Source of the DNA: an uncultured Bacilli bacterium | GTDB taxonomy: Bacteria; Bacillota_I; Bacilli_A; RF39; UBA660 | Direction: 5' to 3' | NCBI GenBank assembly: GCA_934090595.1 | Contig: CAKOJO010000024.1 | Coordinates: 1-15,496 of the forward strand | DNA length: 15,496 nt | Shown here: one piece after another, positions 1-7,477 of the stretch | Layout of the letters: the number at the start of each line of letters is the position of its first letter | Numbering within the stretch: the stretch's first letter is position 1 | The notes under the pieces: generated by a model | Databases searched by the model: none | Told to the model about the DNA's origin: nothing | Seen by the model: only the letters and a program-made list of their open reading frames with translations | Position numbers and translations under genes: made by a program

Positions 1-1
1 A

Positions 2-1108
2 ACAAAGGGTGGTATAATATCAGTTGCAAGACAAAAATTAAGAACATATGTAACTAGAGAAATGTTAAGTGCTTTGCTTAATAAAACTACATTTAGTTAT
101 GAAGATATTTTAACTGAACCAACTGCAATTTTTGTTATTGCTAGAGATGAAAACAAATATATAAACAATGTTGCAACTATGTTTATTGAACAATTATTTA
201 CAATACTAGTAAATTCAAAAATACAAAATCAATTTAATTTTGTATTAGATAATATTGATGACTTGGAAAGAGTTAATGAATTAAGTGATATGCTAAGTTC
301 TGGAATTTCAAGAAATATTAAATTTGAAATTGCAACTCGTTCTTATGAAGAATTAATAGAAAAATACGGAAAATATATAGAAAAATTAAGTAATCCTGTA
401 GTAGTAGGAAAAGATATAAAACTAGTAATTGATAATGAAGAATATACTGAAGAAAAAGAACAATTGATAGAGTTTATTCAAGATGAAAATGTAGAATTTC
501 CTTTACTTCAAAAAGAAAAAATAGAAACGTTTGATATAGTAGAGTTTGTTCGTTCAAAAAAAGAAAGTATTGATATGCGTAATCCTTTCCTTACAAATAA
601 TTTAAGTACTAATGTTCCTGATATAAATGGATTAATAAAAGATGTAGATCGAAAAATAGAACAATTAGATGCCAAAGAAAATACAAATTCTGATGCAAGT
701 GTATATTCAAAAGAAGTTGAAGAACATAATAACATGATGTATCAATCATTATTAAATGATTGTAAATCTAAGTACAAAGTTTTAGAAGTAAGTAATCCGA
801 TAACAAAAGCAGAATATGAAAGAGCAATTGAAAATATTGCAAGTAGTGAATTTTCTGTTTTAAATAAAATAGAAATATTATTAGAAATGTATAAATTTTC
901 TATATATTGTGCAGAAAAATTCCTTGATCCAAGAGCAGAAAGCAGAAACAAAACGTATTTGATTATGGAAGTAGCAGAATGCAAAACTAATGATCAATTA
1001 AAAGAATTAAAGAATAAATTACATGCTACGAATGAATCACTAAAGAAATCTATTGATAACCACCAAGAGTATTTAGAATATAGTATTAATCCTCGTTATA
1101 TGTTTTAG
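2..1108 (+). CDS. VirD4/TraG-like type IV coupling ATPase, C-terminal part (5' end outside window)
   Basis: The reading frame is open from base 2, so this gene is cut by the window edge. The ATG at 62 has no ribosome binding site and lies inside conserved sequence, so it is not the start. Visible are 368 residues. The first ~130 resemble the C-terminal half of the VirD4/TraG/TraD coupling ATPase: 'EPTAIFVIARDENK', then a hydrophobic strand ending 'FNFVLDN', then 'MLSSGISRNIKF' and 'YEELIEKYG'. In active members the Walker B strand usually ends Asp-Glu, and the motif after SRNI-F is normally Gln-Ser; here these are Asp-Asn and Arg-Ser, so ATP hydrolysis may be lost or altered. The remaining ~240 residues are charged and probably helical or coiled coil, with no recognised domain. 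No relaxase or other conjugation gene is visible, so this may be a domesticated protein or part of an element to the left. The family call is fairly sure; the function is not. Confidence 0.65.
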   Translation, partial: TKGGIISVARQKLRTYVTREMLSALLNKTTFSYEDILTEPTAIFVIARDENKYINNVATMFIEQLFTILVNSKIQNQFNFVLDNIDDLERVNELSDMLSSGISRNIKFEIATRSYEELIEKYGKYIEKLSNPVVVGKDIKLVIDNEEYTEEKEQLIEFIQDENVEFPLLQKEKIETFDIVEFVRSKKESIDMRNPFLTNNLSTNVPDINGLIKDVDRKIEQLDAKENTNSDASVYSKEVEEHNNMMYQSLLNDCKSKYKVLEVSNPITKAEYERAIENIASSEFSVLNKIEILLEMYKFSIYCAEKFLDPRAESRNKTYLIMEVAECKTNDQLKELKNKLHATNESLKKSIDNHQEYLEYSINPRYMF

Positions 1109-1122
1109 TAAATAGCTTGTTT

Positions 1123-1160
1123 AAACCATTACCAAATTTCAATTTGATAATGGTTTTTTT
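1123..1160 (+). terminator. Intrinsic terminator after the VirD4-like gene
   Basis: Arms 1123-1137 and 1142-1156 pair over 15 positions with a single A-C mismatch around a 4-nt loop. A run of seven T follows from 1154. It begins 14 nt after the stop codon and separates this gene from dacF. Confidence 0.85.
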
Positions 1161-1178
1161 ATTTTTAATTGAGTTTAG

Positions 1179-1221
1179 ATACTTTTAAATTCTTATGAAG
1201 AGATGAGTGCCTTAAAAGTAT
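1179..1221 (+). promoter_or_regulatory. 10-bp perfect inverted repeat upstream of dacF (candidate operator)
   Basis: ATACTTTTAA at 1179-1188 is the exact reverse complement of TTAAAAGTAT at 1212-1221, with a 23-nt spacer. No T-run follows, so it is not a terminator. The right arm overlaps the place where the -35 element of the presumed dacF promoter should lie, and that -35 is poor. A dimeric regulator is a plausible reading, but AT-rich repeats of this size can arise by chance. Confidence 0.35.
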
Positions 1222-1239
1222 ATTTACTTATATTTTTCA

Positions 1240-1260
1240 TATTATTAATTGGTGATACTT
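1240..1260 (+). promoter_or_regulatory. Presumed dacF -10 box and ribosome binding site
   Basis: TATTAT at 1240-1245 lies 15 nt before the TTG start at 1261, the same distance as the rluB -10 from its start. GGTGA at 1251-1255 serves as Shine-Dalgarno and is placed as in rluB (GGTGAT before ATG). This spacing decides in favour of TTG 1261 over the in-frame TTG 1249 and GTG 1252. No good -35 hexamer is visible 17 nt upstream. Confidence 0.45.
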
Positions 1261-2304
1261 TTGAAAAGATTATTTTTATTAATATTATTTATTTTTTTAC
1301 TTATTCCTATTAGTGTTAATGCCGTATCAATTGACTCTAAATCTTTATATGCAATGGATATAGAATCACAAAGAGAATTTTATAGTAAAAATCCTGATGA
1401 TAAAAGATTAATTGCATCAACTACAAAGATAATGACTGCAATTGTAGCAATAGAAAATTCTAATCCTACTGATGTTGTAAAAGTAAATAGTGAAATTTTA
1501 AAGATGTATGGTTCTAATACATATATTGAACCAAATGAAAGTATTTTAATGCTTGATCTTTTGTATGGACTTCTTTTAAGAAGTGGAAATGATTCTGCAA
1601 CCGCAATCGCAGAACATCTCGGAGGACAATCAAACTTTATAAAACTAATGAATGAGAAAGCTAAATTACTAGGTTTAAAAAATACTACTTATCAAAATCC
1701 TACTGGTTTAGATGATGAAACAAAAAACTATTCAACAATGAAAGATCTTGCTTATATTTATGCATACTCATATAAAAATAATTTATTTAAAGAAATAATA
1801 AAAACTAATCACTATGTCACTAAAAGCACTAATAAGACATATGATTGGTACAATAGATGTAAGTTTATAAATATGTATGATAAACAAACAGGATGTAAGA
1901 CAGGATACACACCAGATGCCGGTAGGTTAGTGGTCTCAAGTGCTAGTAATAATGATTTAAATGTAGTTATTGCATCAGTAAATAATAAATATGATTATGA
2001 TACTCATATAAGTCTATATGATGAGATATTTAATAACTATAAAAATGTAAAATTAATAGATAAAGATGATTTTAACTCTAAATATAAAGAAGATAAACTA
2101 TATATTAAAAATGATTTTATATATCCACTTAGTGATGATGAATTAAATAAAATAAATTTTACTATTAATATAAATAATGATAATAAAGATATAAAAATAT
2201 ATTTAGATAAAGATTTAATACATCAAGAAAAAATATATAAAACAAATGAAAAAGTGAGTTTATTCTCTAGAATAAAAAGCTTCTTTTCAAAACTTTTTGA
2301 CTAA
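1261..2304 (+). CDS. dacF: D-alanyl-D-alanine carboxypeptidase (DacF/DacA-type, low-molecular-weight PBP)
   Basis: This serine peptidase removes the terminal D-Ala from peptidoglycan stem peptides outside the membrane and so limits cross-linking. All three penicillin-binding motifs are present: STTK at residues 53-56 with catalytic Ser53, SGN at 108-110, and KTG at 213-215. The TTG start at 1261 gives a clean signal peptide, MKR followed by a long Leu/Ile/Phe run, ending near 'SVNA' at residue 21. The longer reading from TTG 1249 only adds four residues and leaves the ribosome binding site inside the gene. The protein is 347 residues, normal for the family. The last ~16 residues, with 'SLFSRIKSFFSKLF', form an amphipathic helix of the kind that anchors DacA-type enzymes to the membrane surface. 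It is followed after 36 nt by rluB, which has its own promoter overlapping the dacF stop codon. Confidence 0.92.
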   Translation: MKRLFLLILFIFLLIPISVNAVSIDSKSLYAMDIESQREFYSKNPDDKRLIASTTKIMTAIVAIENSNPTDVVKVNSEILKMYGSNTYIEPNESILMLDLLYGLLLRSGNDSATAIAEHLGGQSNFIKLMNEKAKLLGLKNTTYQNPTGLDDETKNYSTMKDLAYIYAYSYKNNLFKEIIKTNHYVTKSTNKTYDWYNRCKFINMYDKQTGCKTGYTPDAGRLVVSSASNNDLNVVIASVNNKYDYDTHISLYDEIFNNYKNVKLIDKDDFNSKYKEDKLYIKNDFIYPLSDDELNKINFTININNDNKDIKIYLDKDLIHQEKIYKTNEKVSLFSRIKSFFSKLFD

Positions 2305-2325
2305 TTGATGAAAAATATGTATAAT
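2297..2325 (+). promoter_or_regulatory. Sigma-A-type promoter for rluB, overlapping the dacF stop
   Basis: TTGACT (2297-2302), a 17-nt spacer and a perfect TATAAT (2320-2325). The -35 box overlaps the dacF stop codon. The expected transcription start near 2332 falls on the ribosome binding site GGTGAT, so the leader would be only about 9 nt. Confidence 0.75.
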
Positions 2326-2340
2326 TAACTTGGTGATTTT

Positions 2341-3063
2341 ATGGAAAGATTACAAAAAGTGATAGCAAACTCAGGATATACATCACGTCGTAAAGCTGAA
2401 GAATTAATAAAAGATGGAAAAGTATTAGTGAATGGTAAACTTATTACAGAGTTAGGTTATAAAGTAGATACAAATGATGATGTAGTAGTCGAAGGTACTC
2501 ATATTACAAAAGAAAATAAAGTATATTATTTACTTAATAAACCAAGAGGATATGTTTCATCAACTGAAGATGACAAAGGAAGAAAAGTAGTGACTGACTT
2601 AATTAATACTACTTTAAGAATATATCCTGTAGGAAGATTAGATTATGATACTACTGGTATTTTACTTCTTACTAATGACGGTGAATTTGCTAATTTGATG
2701 ATGCATCCTAAAAACAAGATTGATAAACTATATATTGCTAAAATAAAAGGAATACTTTTTAAAAATGAAATAGAACAACTTACTAAGGGTGTAGTAATTG
2801 ATGGGGTTAAAACATCACGTGCCAAAGTAAGAGTAAAAAAATATGATAAGAAAACGAATACATCAATCGTAGAAATAATAATTCATGAAGGAAGAAATCA
2901 TCAAGTTAAAAAGATGTTCGAAGCGGTTAATCATGAAGTATTAAAACTAAAAAGAGAACAAATTGCTTTCTTAACACTTGAGGGATTATCTTCTAAAGAA
3001 TATAGAATGTTAACGCCTAAAGAAGTAAAAAGACTGTACAATCTTGCAAAAAATGGGAAATAA
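2341..3063 (+). CDS. rluB: 23S rRNA pseudouridine synthase RluB (RsuA/RluB family)
   Basis: Isomerises a uridine in 23S rRNA (position 2605 in E. coli numbering) to pseudouridine during 50S assembly. Residues 1-60 form an S4 RNA-binding domain, with 'MERLQKVIANSGYTSRRKAE' and 'ELIKDGKVLVNG'. The catalytic domain holds the RsuA-family signature 'GRLDYDTTGILLLTNDG' with the predicted nucleophile Asp101, and later 'EGRNHQVKKMFEAV'. The length of 240 residues is typical. The start at ATG 2341 is set by GGTGAT 4 nt upstream. In many Firmicutes rluB follows scpA-scpB; here it follows dacF instead. RluB, rather than RluF or RsuA, is inferred from length and from Firmicute usage. Confidence 0.9.
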   Translation: MERLQKVIANSGYTSRRKAEELIKDGKVLVNGKLITELGYKVDTNDDVVVEGTHITKENKVYYLLNKPRGYVSSTEDDKGRKVVTDLINTTLRIYPVGRLDYDTTGILLLTNDGEFANLMMHPKNKIDKLYIAKIKGILFKNEIEQLTKGVVIDGVKTSRAKVRVKKYDKKTNTSIVEIIIHEGRNHQVKKMFEAVNHEVLKLKREQIAFLTLEGLSSKEYRMLTPKEVKRLYNLAKNGK

Positions 3064-3090
3064 GACACTTGATTTAGTGTGTCTTTTTTT
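3062..3090 (+). terminator. Intrinsic terminator overlapping the rluB stop codon
   Basis: AAGACAC at about 3062-3068 pairs with GTGTCTT at 3079-3085, followed by a T-run to 3090. The stem starts inside the rluB TAA. The loop contains the -35 hexamer of the next promoter. Confidence 0.75.
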
Positions 3091-3097
3091 ATATAAT
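3069..3097 (+). promoter_or_regulatory. Promoter of the rlmN-prpC-prkC-rsgA-rpe operon, nested in the rluB terminator
   Basis: TTGATT (3069-3074), a 17-nt spacer and a perfect TATAAT (3092-3097). The -35 lies in the loop of the rluB terminator hairpin and the -10 directly after its T-run. The predicted start near 3104 leaves a leader of about 11 nt that contains GAGGG before ATG 3115. Confidence 0.7.
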
Positions 3098-3114
3098 TAT
3101 CTTGAGGGAAAAAT

Positions 3115-4134
3115 ATGGAAAATATATATAACTTAACTTATGAAGAGTTAGAAAAATTTTTAATAAATAATAATCAAAAGAAATATCGTACTTCTCAAAT
3201 ATTTGAATGGTTATATGATAAAAGAGTATCATCATATGATGAAATGACTAATTTAAGTAAAGATCTTATTTTATTACTTAAAAATTCTTTTTCTATAGAA
3301 AAGTTAGAGATAGTAAGTCAAGAAATAGATACAGATGTTTCTAAGTTCTTATTTAAATTAAAAGACAAAGAACATATAGAAAGTGTATTAATGAGACATA
3401 ACTATGGACTTAGTTTATGTATATCTAGTCAAGTAGGATGCAACATGAGTTGTAGTTTCTGTGAAAGTGGAAGAAGAAAAAAAGTACGTAATTTAAATGC
3501 ATATGAAATGATTCTTCAGATTATGATGATTGAAGAACTAATTAAAGAAAGAATTACTCATATAGTAATCATGGGTATTGGTGAACCATTTGATAACTTT
3601 GATAACTTAGTAAAATTTATTAAAATAGCAAATCATCATAAAGCACTTAATATTGGATCACGTCATATTACTGTTTCTACATGTGGAATAGTACCTAAAA
3701 TATATGAGTTTAGTAAACTTCCATATCAAGTTAATCTAGCAATTAGTTTGCATGCTCCAAACGATGAATTAAGAAACTTCTTAATGCCTATTAATAAAGC
3801 ATATCCACTTGAAGAACTAATTAAGGCAGTAAAAGACTATGTATCAAACACTAATCGTCGTGTTACTTTTGAATATATATTACTAAGGGATATAAATGAT
3901 AAAGAAGAACATGCAAGACAACTATGTAGGCTAATCAAAGGAATAAATTGTTATATTAATATAATTCCTTACAATGAAAACAGTAATATTTTATATAAAA
4001 GAAGTAAAAAAGATACAATTATGAAATTTTATGATATAATAAAAAAGGAAGGTATAAATGTTACTATAAGAAGAGAATTCGGTAGTAATATTTCTGCTGC
4101 ATGTGGTCAATTAAGATCTAAAAAGGAGGAATAG
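3115..4134 (+). CDS. rlmN: Dual-specificity 23S rRNA/tRNA adenine-C2 methyltransferase RlmN (radical SAM)
   Basis: A radical SAM enzyme that methylates C2 of A2503 in 23S rRNA and of A37 in some tRNAs. The iron-sulfur ligands are Cys109, Cys113 and Cys116 in 'VGCNMSCSFC'. Cys330 in 'AACGQL' near the C-terminus matches the cysteine that carries the methyl intermediate. Other family marks are 'GIGEPFDN', 'AISLHAPNDELRN', 'VTFEYILL' and 'NIIPYNE'. Directly after the cluster the usual 'ATG..G..RNL' is replaced by 'ESGRRKKVRNL', a variant also recalled from RlmN-like proteins of other low-GC lineages. The protein has 339 residues, a normal length. It is the first gene of a five-gene operon; prpC starts 1 nt after its stop. 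A Cfr-type C8 methyltransferase is less likely given the synteny with B. subtilis. Confidence 0.9.
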   Translation: MENIYNLTYEELEKFLINNNQKKYRTSQIFEWLYDKRVSSYDEMTNLSKDLILLLKNSFSIEKLEIVSQEIDTDVSKFLFKLKDKEHIESVLMRHNYGLSLCISSQVGCNMSCSFCESGRRKKVRNLNAYEMILQIMMIEELIKERITHIVIMGIGEPFDNFDNLVKFIKIANHHKALNIGSRHITVSTCGIVPKIYEFSKLPYQVNLAISLHAPNDELRNFLMPINKAYPLEELIKAVKDYVSNTNRRVTFEYILLRDINDKEEHARQLCRLIKGINCYINIIPYNENSNILYKRSKKDTIMKFYDIIKKEGINVTIRREFGSNISAACGQLRSKKEE

Positions 4135-4135
4135 A

Positions 4136-4861
4136 ATGGAAACATTTTATTTAACTGATACTGGTTTAGTAAGAGATCATAATGAAGATAGTGTGATTAT
4201 TCTTACAAATGGTGATAATGCTACTCTTATGGCAGTAGCGGACGGAATGGGGGGACATTCTGCCGGAGAAGTTGCATCATCAATAGCAATTAGTTATTTA
4301 GGAAAAAGATTCAGCGAAAGTTTCTTTAAAATGACTAAGCAAGATGCTGTTGAATGGATAAGAAATAGTGTTAATGAAATAAATAGTTTAATATTTAAAT
4401 ATACAGATGAGCACCAAGAAAGTAAAGGAATGGGTACTACTTTAGTACTTTGTATTGTTACAAATGATTATATATTATTTGGAAATATCGGAGACTCATC
4501 AGGATTTGTTATGAAAGATGATAAATTACATAAAGTTACCTATGATCATACTTTAGTAAATTTACTTGTTAGTGCAGGAGAACTTACAAAAGAAGAAGCA
4601 AGAAATCATCCTCGTAAAAACATTTTGATGAATGCACTTGGAATAAATGATCCAGTTGAAATAGATATCTTTGATTGTAATATGGAAATTGAAGGAATAG
4701 TTTTATCATCTGATGGACTTACTACAATGCTTACTGAAGAACAAATAGAACATGTTTTACTTGAAGATCTTTCAATTGAAGAAAAAGTTATTAAACTAAT
4801 TAAAAAGGCTAATAACAGGGGTGGCAATGATAATATATCAGTTGCTTATATGGTAAGATAA
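4136..4861 (+). CDS. prpC: PP2C-family Ser/Thr protein phosphatase PrpC/Stp
   Basis: A cytoplasmic metal-dependent phosphatase that reverses phosphorylation by the PASTA kinase encoded next to it. Metal-binding motifs are all present: 'RDHNEDS' with Asp18, 'VADGMGGHSAGE' with Asp36, 'SSDGLT' with Asp193, and 'GGNDNIS' with Asp232. 'GMGTTL' and 'GNIGDSSGF' are also conserved. The protein has 241 residues, the usual bacterial PP2C length, with no membrane segment. The strong ribosome binding site AAGGAGGA overlaps the 3' end of rlmN just before the ATG, so translation is probably coupled. prkC begins 16 nt downstream, the standard phosphatase-kinase pair. Confidence 0.95.
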   Translation: METFYLTDTGLVRDHNEDSVIILTNGDNATLMAVADGMGGHSAGEVASSIAISYLGKRFSESFFKMTKQDAVEWIRNSVNEINSLIFKYTDEHQESKGMGTTLVLCIVTNDYILFGNIGDSSGFVMKDDKLHKVTYDHTLVNLLVSAGELTKEEARNHPRKNILMNALGINDPVEIDIFDCNMEIEGIVLSSDGLTTMLTEEQIEHVLLEDLSIEEKVIKLIKKANNRGGNDNISVAYMVR

Positions 4862-4877
4862 GAAGGGTGTTGATAAA

Positions 4878-6647
4878 ATGATAGTAAAAGGACAATTAGT
4901 AGATGATAGATATGAGATATTAAAAACAATCGGAGAAGGTGGGATGGCTAATGTTTATCTTGCTTTTGATAATATATTAAAAAGACAAGTTGCAATAAAA
5001 GTATTACGTGGTGATCTTGCAACTGATGAAAAATTTGTAAGAAGATTCCAAAGAGAAGCACTTTCTGCTTCATCACTTTCTCATCATAACATAGTACAAA
5101 TTTATGGAGTAGGAGAAGACGATGGTGATTATTACATTGTTATGGAATATGTTCCAGGTAAAAACTTAAAACAACTATTAAAGAAAAGAGAAAAGCTTAC
5201 TGTTCATGAAGTAGTAGATATTATGCTACAAATTACAAGTGCTATGGGTGCTGCTCATGATAATTTAATCATTCATAGGGATTTAAAACCACAAAACATA
5301 TTAATAAAAGACGATGGAGAAATAAAAATAACAGACTTTGGTATTGCTATGGCACTTAATGCTACACAACTTACTCAAACAAACTCTGCAATGGGATCTG
5401 TTCATTATTTTCCACCAGAACAAGCTAATGGAAAAGGTGCTACTTTAAAAAGCGATGTTTATTCACTTGGTATAATGATGTATGAACTACTTACTGGAGT
5501 TCTTCCATTTCGTGGTGATAATGCTGTAGAAATAGCATTAAAACATTTGAAAGAACCATTTCCAAACATAAGAGATGAATATCCTGAAATACCTCAAAGT
5601 ATTGAAAATATATTAAAAACTGCGACTGCTAAAAATCCTAAAAATAGATATGCTAATGCTAACGAAATGCATGATGATTTAGCAACATGTTTAGATAAAG
5701 ATAGATTAAATGAACCAGTAAGAAAATTAAAATATAATGAAGGTATTCTTGAAGATAATTCTGTTGTTACTAATTCAAGTGATATAGACAATAGTTTAGT
5801 AAGTCAAATAAAAGATGATACTGAAGAAAAGAAAAATAAAAAAATAATAATACTTGGTATAGTATTTGGTGTTTTATTACTGATACTAGCATTTGTATTT
5901 ATTCTTTTACCAAAACTTACTGAACCAGACGATATAAAAATACCTGATGTTTCTAATTACACAGTTGCAGAAGCCGAAAAGAAACTAAAAGACTTAGGTT
6001 TTGAAGTAGACGTTGACTTAAAACAAGAACCATCAAAAGACATTGAAGAAGGTAAAGTAATAAATACTAGTCCATCAATAGGTAGATTTATAAAAGAAGG
6101 TACTAAAATAACTCTTATAGTATCAAGTGGTACTTCTAAAGTAGTTGTCGAAGACTATACTGGTAAAAACTATATTGAAGTAAAAACGAAACTAGAACTA
6201 TCTGGTATAACAGTATCTGTTGAAGAAAAAGATGTTAGTGATAATAAAAAATATGACTCACAAGAAATAATAGATCAATCTGTAAAAGCAGGGGAAGAAT
6301 TAACCGAAGATGATAAAATAACTCTTTATATACCTAGAGTATTAGAAAAATATCCTGATATAGTAAAAGAAGGTTGGACAGTCGAAGAAACTGAAAAATG
6401 GGCTAAAGAAAAGGGTATAACTCTAAAGAAAGAATATCAAGAAACTAATGACTATGATGAAGGTACAATAATAGATCAAAGTAGAGCAAAAGATACAGTT
6501 ATTACTAAAGGAGCTACTCTTAAAATAACTATTGCTAAAAAAAGAGTAGATACTCCAAGTACTGATAATAAAACAGATACAAAAACAGACACTAAAACTG
6601 ATGACAATAAAAATGATGAAACAAAAACTGATACAAAAACAGAATAA
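4878..6647 (+). CDS. prkC: PASTA-domain Ser/Thr protein kinase PrkC/StkP type
   Basis: A membrane kinase that senses peptidoglycan fragments or lipid II and phosphorylates cell-division, wall and translation proteins. The kinase domain spans residues 1-275: glycine loop 'GEGGMANVY' at 19-27, Lys41, Glu60, 'HRDLKPQN' at 133-140 with catalytic Asp135, and DFG at 153-155. The activation loop has several Thr/Ser ('TQLTQTNS') followed by 'GSVHYFPPEQA'. One membrane segment lies at about 322-344. Outside it are three PASTA repeats at about 352-418, 420-487 and 489-554. The tail from about residue 557 is a low-complexity Thr/Asp/Lys stretch. The 589-residue length and domain order match PrkC. Phosphatase before kinase and rsgA after it repeats the B. 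subtilis order. Confidence 0.95.
   Translation: MIVKGQLVDDRYEILKTIGEGGMANVYLAFDNILKRQVAIKVLRGDLATDEKFVRRFQREALSASSLSHHNIVQIYGVGEDDGDYYIVMEYVPGKNLKQLLKKREKLTVHEVVDIMLQITSAMGAAHDNLIIHRDLKPQNILIKDDGEIKITDFGIAMALNATQLTQTNSAMGSVHYFPPEQANGKGATLKSDVYSLGIMMYELLTGVLPFRGDNAVEIALKHLKEPFPNIRDEYPEIPQSIENILKTATAKNPKNRYANANEMHDDLATCLDKDRLNEPVRKLKYNEGILEDNSVVTNSSDIDNSLVSQIKDDTEEKKNKKIIILGIVFGVLLLILAFVFILLPKLTEPDDIKIPDVSNYTVAEAEKKLKDLGFEVDVDLKQEPSKDIEEGKVINTSPSIGRFIKEGTKITLIVSSGTSKVVVEDYTGKNYIEVKTKLELSGITVSVEEKDVSDNKKYDSQEIIDQSVKAGEELTEDDKITLYIPRVLEKYPDIVKEGWTVEETEKWAKEKGITLKKEYQETNDYDEGTIIDQSRAKDTVITKGATLKITIAKKRVDTPSTDNKTDTKTDTKTDDNKNDETKTDTKTE
6546..6644 (+). repeat. Degenerate short tandem repeat coding the Thr/Asp/Lys tail of PrkC
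   Basis: Units close to ACAGATACAAAA recur with small changes, encoding repeated Thr-Asp-Thr-Lys. The tail is extracellular and disordered, and its length could vary by slippage in steps of whole codons. It may be a spacer into the cell envelope. Confidence 0.5.
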
Positions 6648-6656
6648 GGAGCAATT

Positions 6657-7475
6657 ATGCAAGGACAAATTATAAAAATAATAAGCAATGATTACTTTGT
6701 ATTATATAATGATAAAGAATATGTGTGTAAAGCAAGAGGTAAGTTTAAGAATGAAAACATAACTCCCCAAGTGGGAGATTATGTTTTATTCGATATAGAT
6801 AATAATTATATATTAAATGTATTACCTAGAAAAAACAATCTATTAAGACCAAGTGTTGCTAATATAGATCAAGCATTTATTATAACTAGTTTAAAAAAAC
6901 CAGACTTTTCTACTAACTTATTAGATAAATTACTTGTAATATGCCATATAAATAATATTGAGCCAGTAATATGTTTAACAAAAAAAGATTTATTAAATAG
7001 TAAAGAATTAAAAGAAATAAAAAAAGTAATAAAATATTACAAACATATTGGATATAGAGTAATATATAATACAAATTTATTTAAAATAAAAAGACTATTC
7101 AAAAATAAAACAACTGTCTTTACTGGTCAAACAGGCGCAGGGAAGTCTTCTCTTATGAATAAATTAGATAAGAGTCTAAACTTTGAAACAAATGAAATAT
7201 CTGATGCTTTAGGAAGAGGTAAACATACAACTAGATATGTAACCCTTGTACAACTATTTGGTGGTAAAGTATTAGATACTCCGGGATTTTCTGCCATTGA
7301 CTTAAGTAGTTATACTGATAAACAAATAAGAGATTCATTTGTGGAATTTAATAGTTATAATTGTCCTTATAAAGATTGCATGCATATCAATGAGAAAGAA
7401 TGCATAATAAAAAATAATAAAAACATATTAAAATCAAGATATGATAATTATAAAAAATTCATAGAAAAGAGGTAA
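6657..7475 (+). CDS. rsgA: Ribosome small subunit-dependent GTPase RsgA (CpgA/YjeQ)
   Basis: A circularly permuted GTPase that tests and releases factors from the maturing 30S decoding centre. An N-terminal OB-fold covers about residues 1-65. The permuted G motifs follow in the expected order: G4 'LTKKDL' near 101-106, G1 'GQTGAGKS' at 157-164, and G3 'DTPG' at 207-210. The switch segment contains 'RGKHTTR'. The C-terminal zinc module has Cys236, Cys241, His243 and Cys249. At 272 residues it is slightly shorter than the usual ~290-300. Its AAGGAG ribosome binding site overlaps the prkC stop and leaves a 9-nt gap, which fits the operon. In B. subtilis the homologue CpgA is a PrkC substrate; whether that holds here is unknown. 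Confidence 0.95.
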   Translation: MQGQIIKIISNDYFVLYNDKEYVCKARGKFKNENITPQVGDYVLFDIDNNYILNVLPRKNNLLRPSVANIDQAFIITSLKKPDFSTNLLDKLLVICHINNIEPVICLTKKDLLNSKELKEIKKVIKYYKHIGYRVIYNTNLFKIKRLFKNKTTVFTGQTGAGKSSLMNKLDKSLNFETNEISDALGRGKHTTRYVTLVQLFGGKVLDTPGFSAIDLSSYTDKQIRDSFVEFNSYNCPYKDCMHINEKECIIKNNKNILKSRYDNYKKFIEKR

Positions 7476-7477
7476 TT

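Noticed and set aside
62..64. ATG at 62 as start of the first gene
   Set aside because: The frame is open upstream to the window edge, upstream residues fit the coupling-protein family, and there is no ribosome binding site.
1249..1260. TTG 1249 or GTG 1252 as start of dacF
   Set aside because: The GGTGA ribosome binding site lies inside this stretch and fits TTG 1261, which also gives a normal signal peptide.
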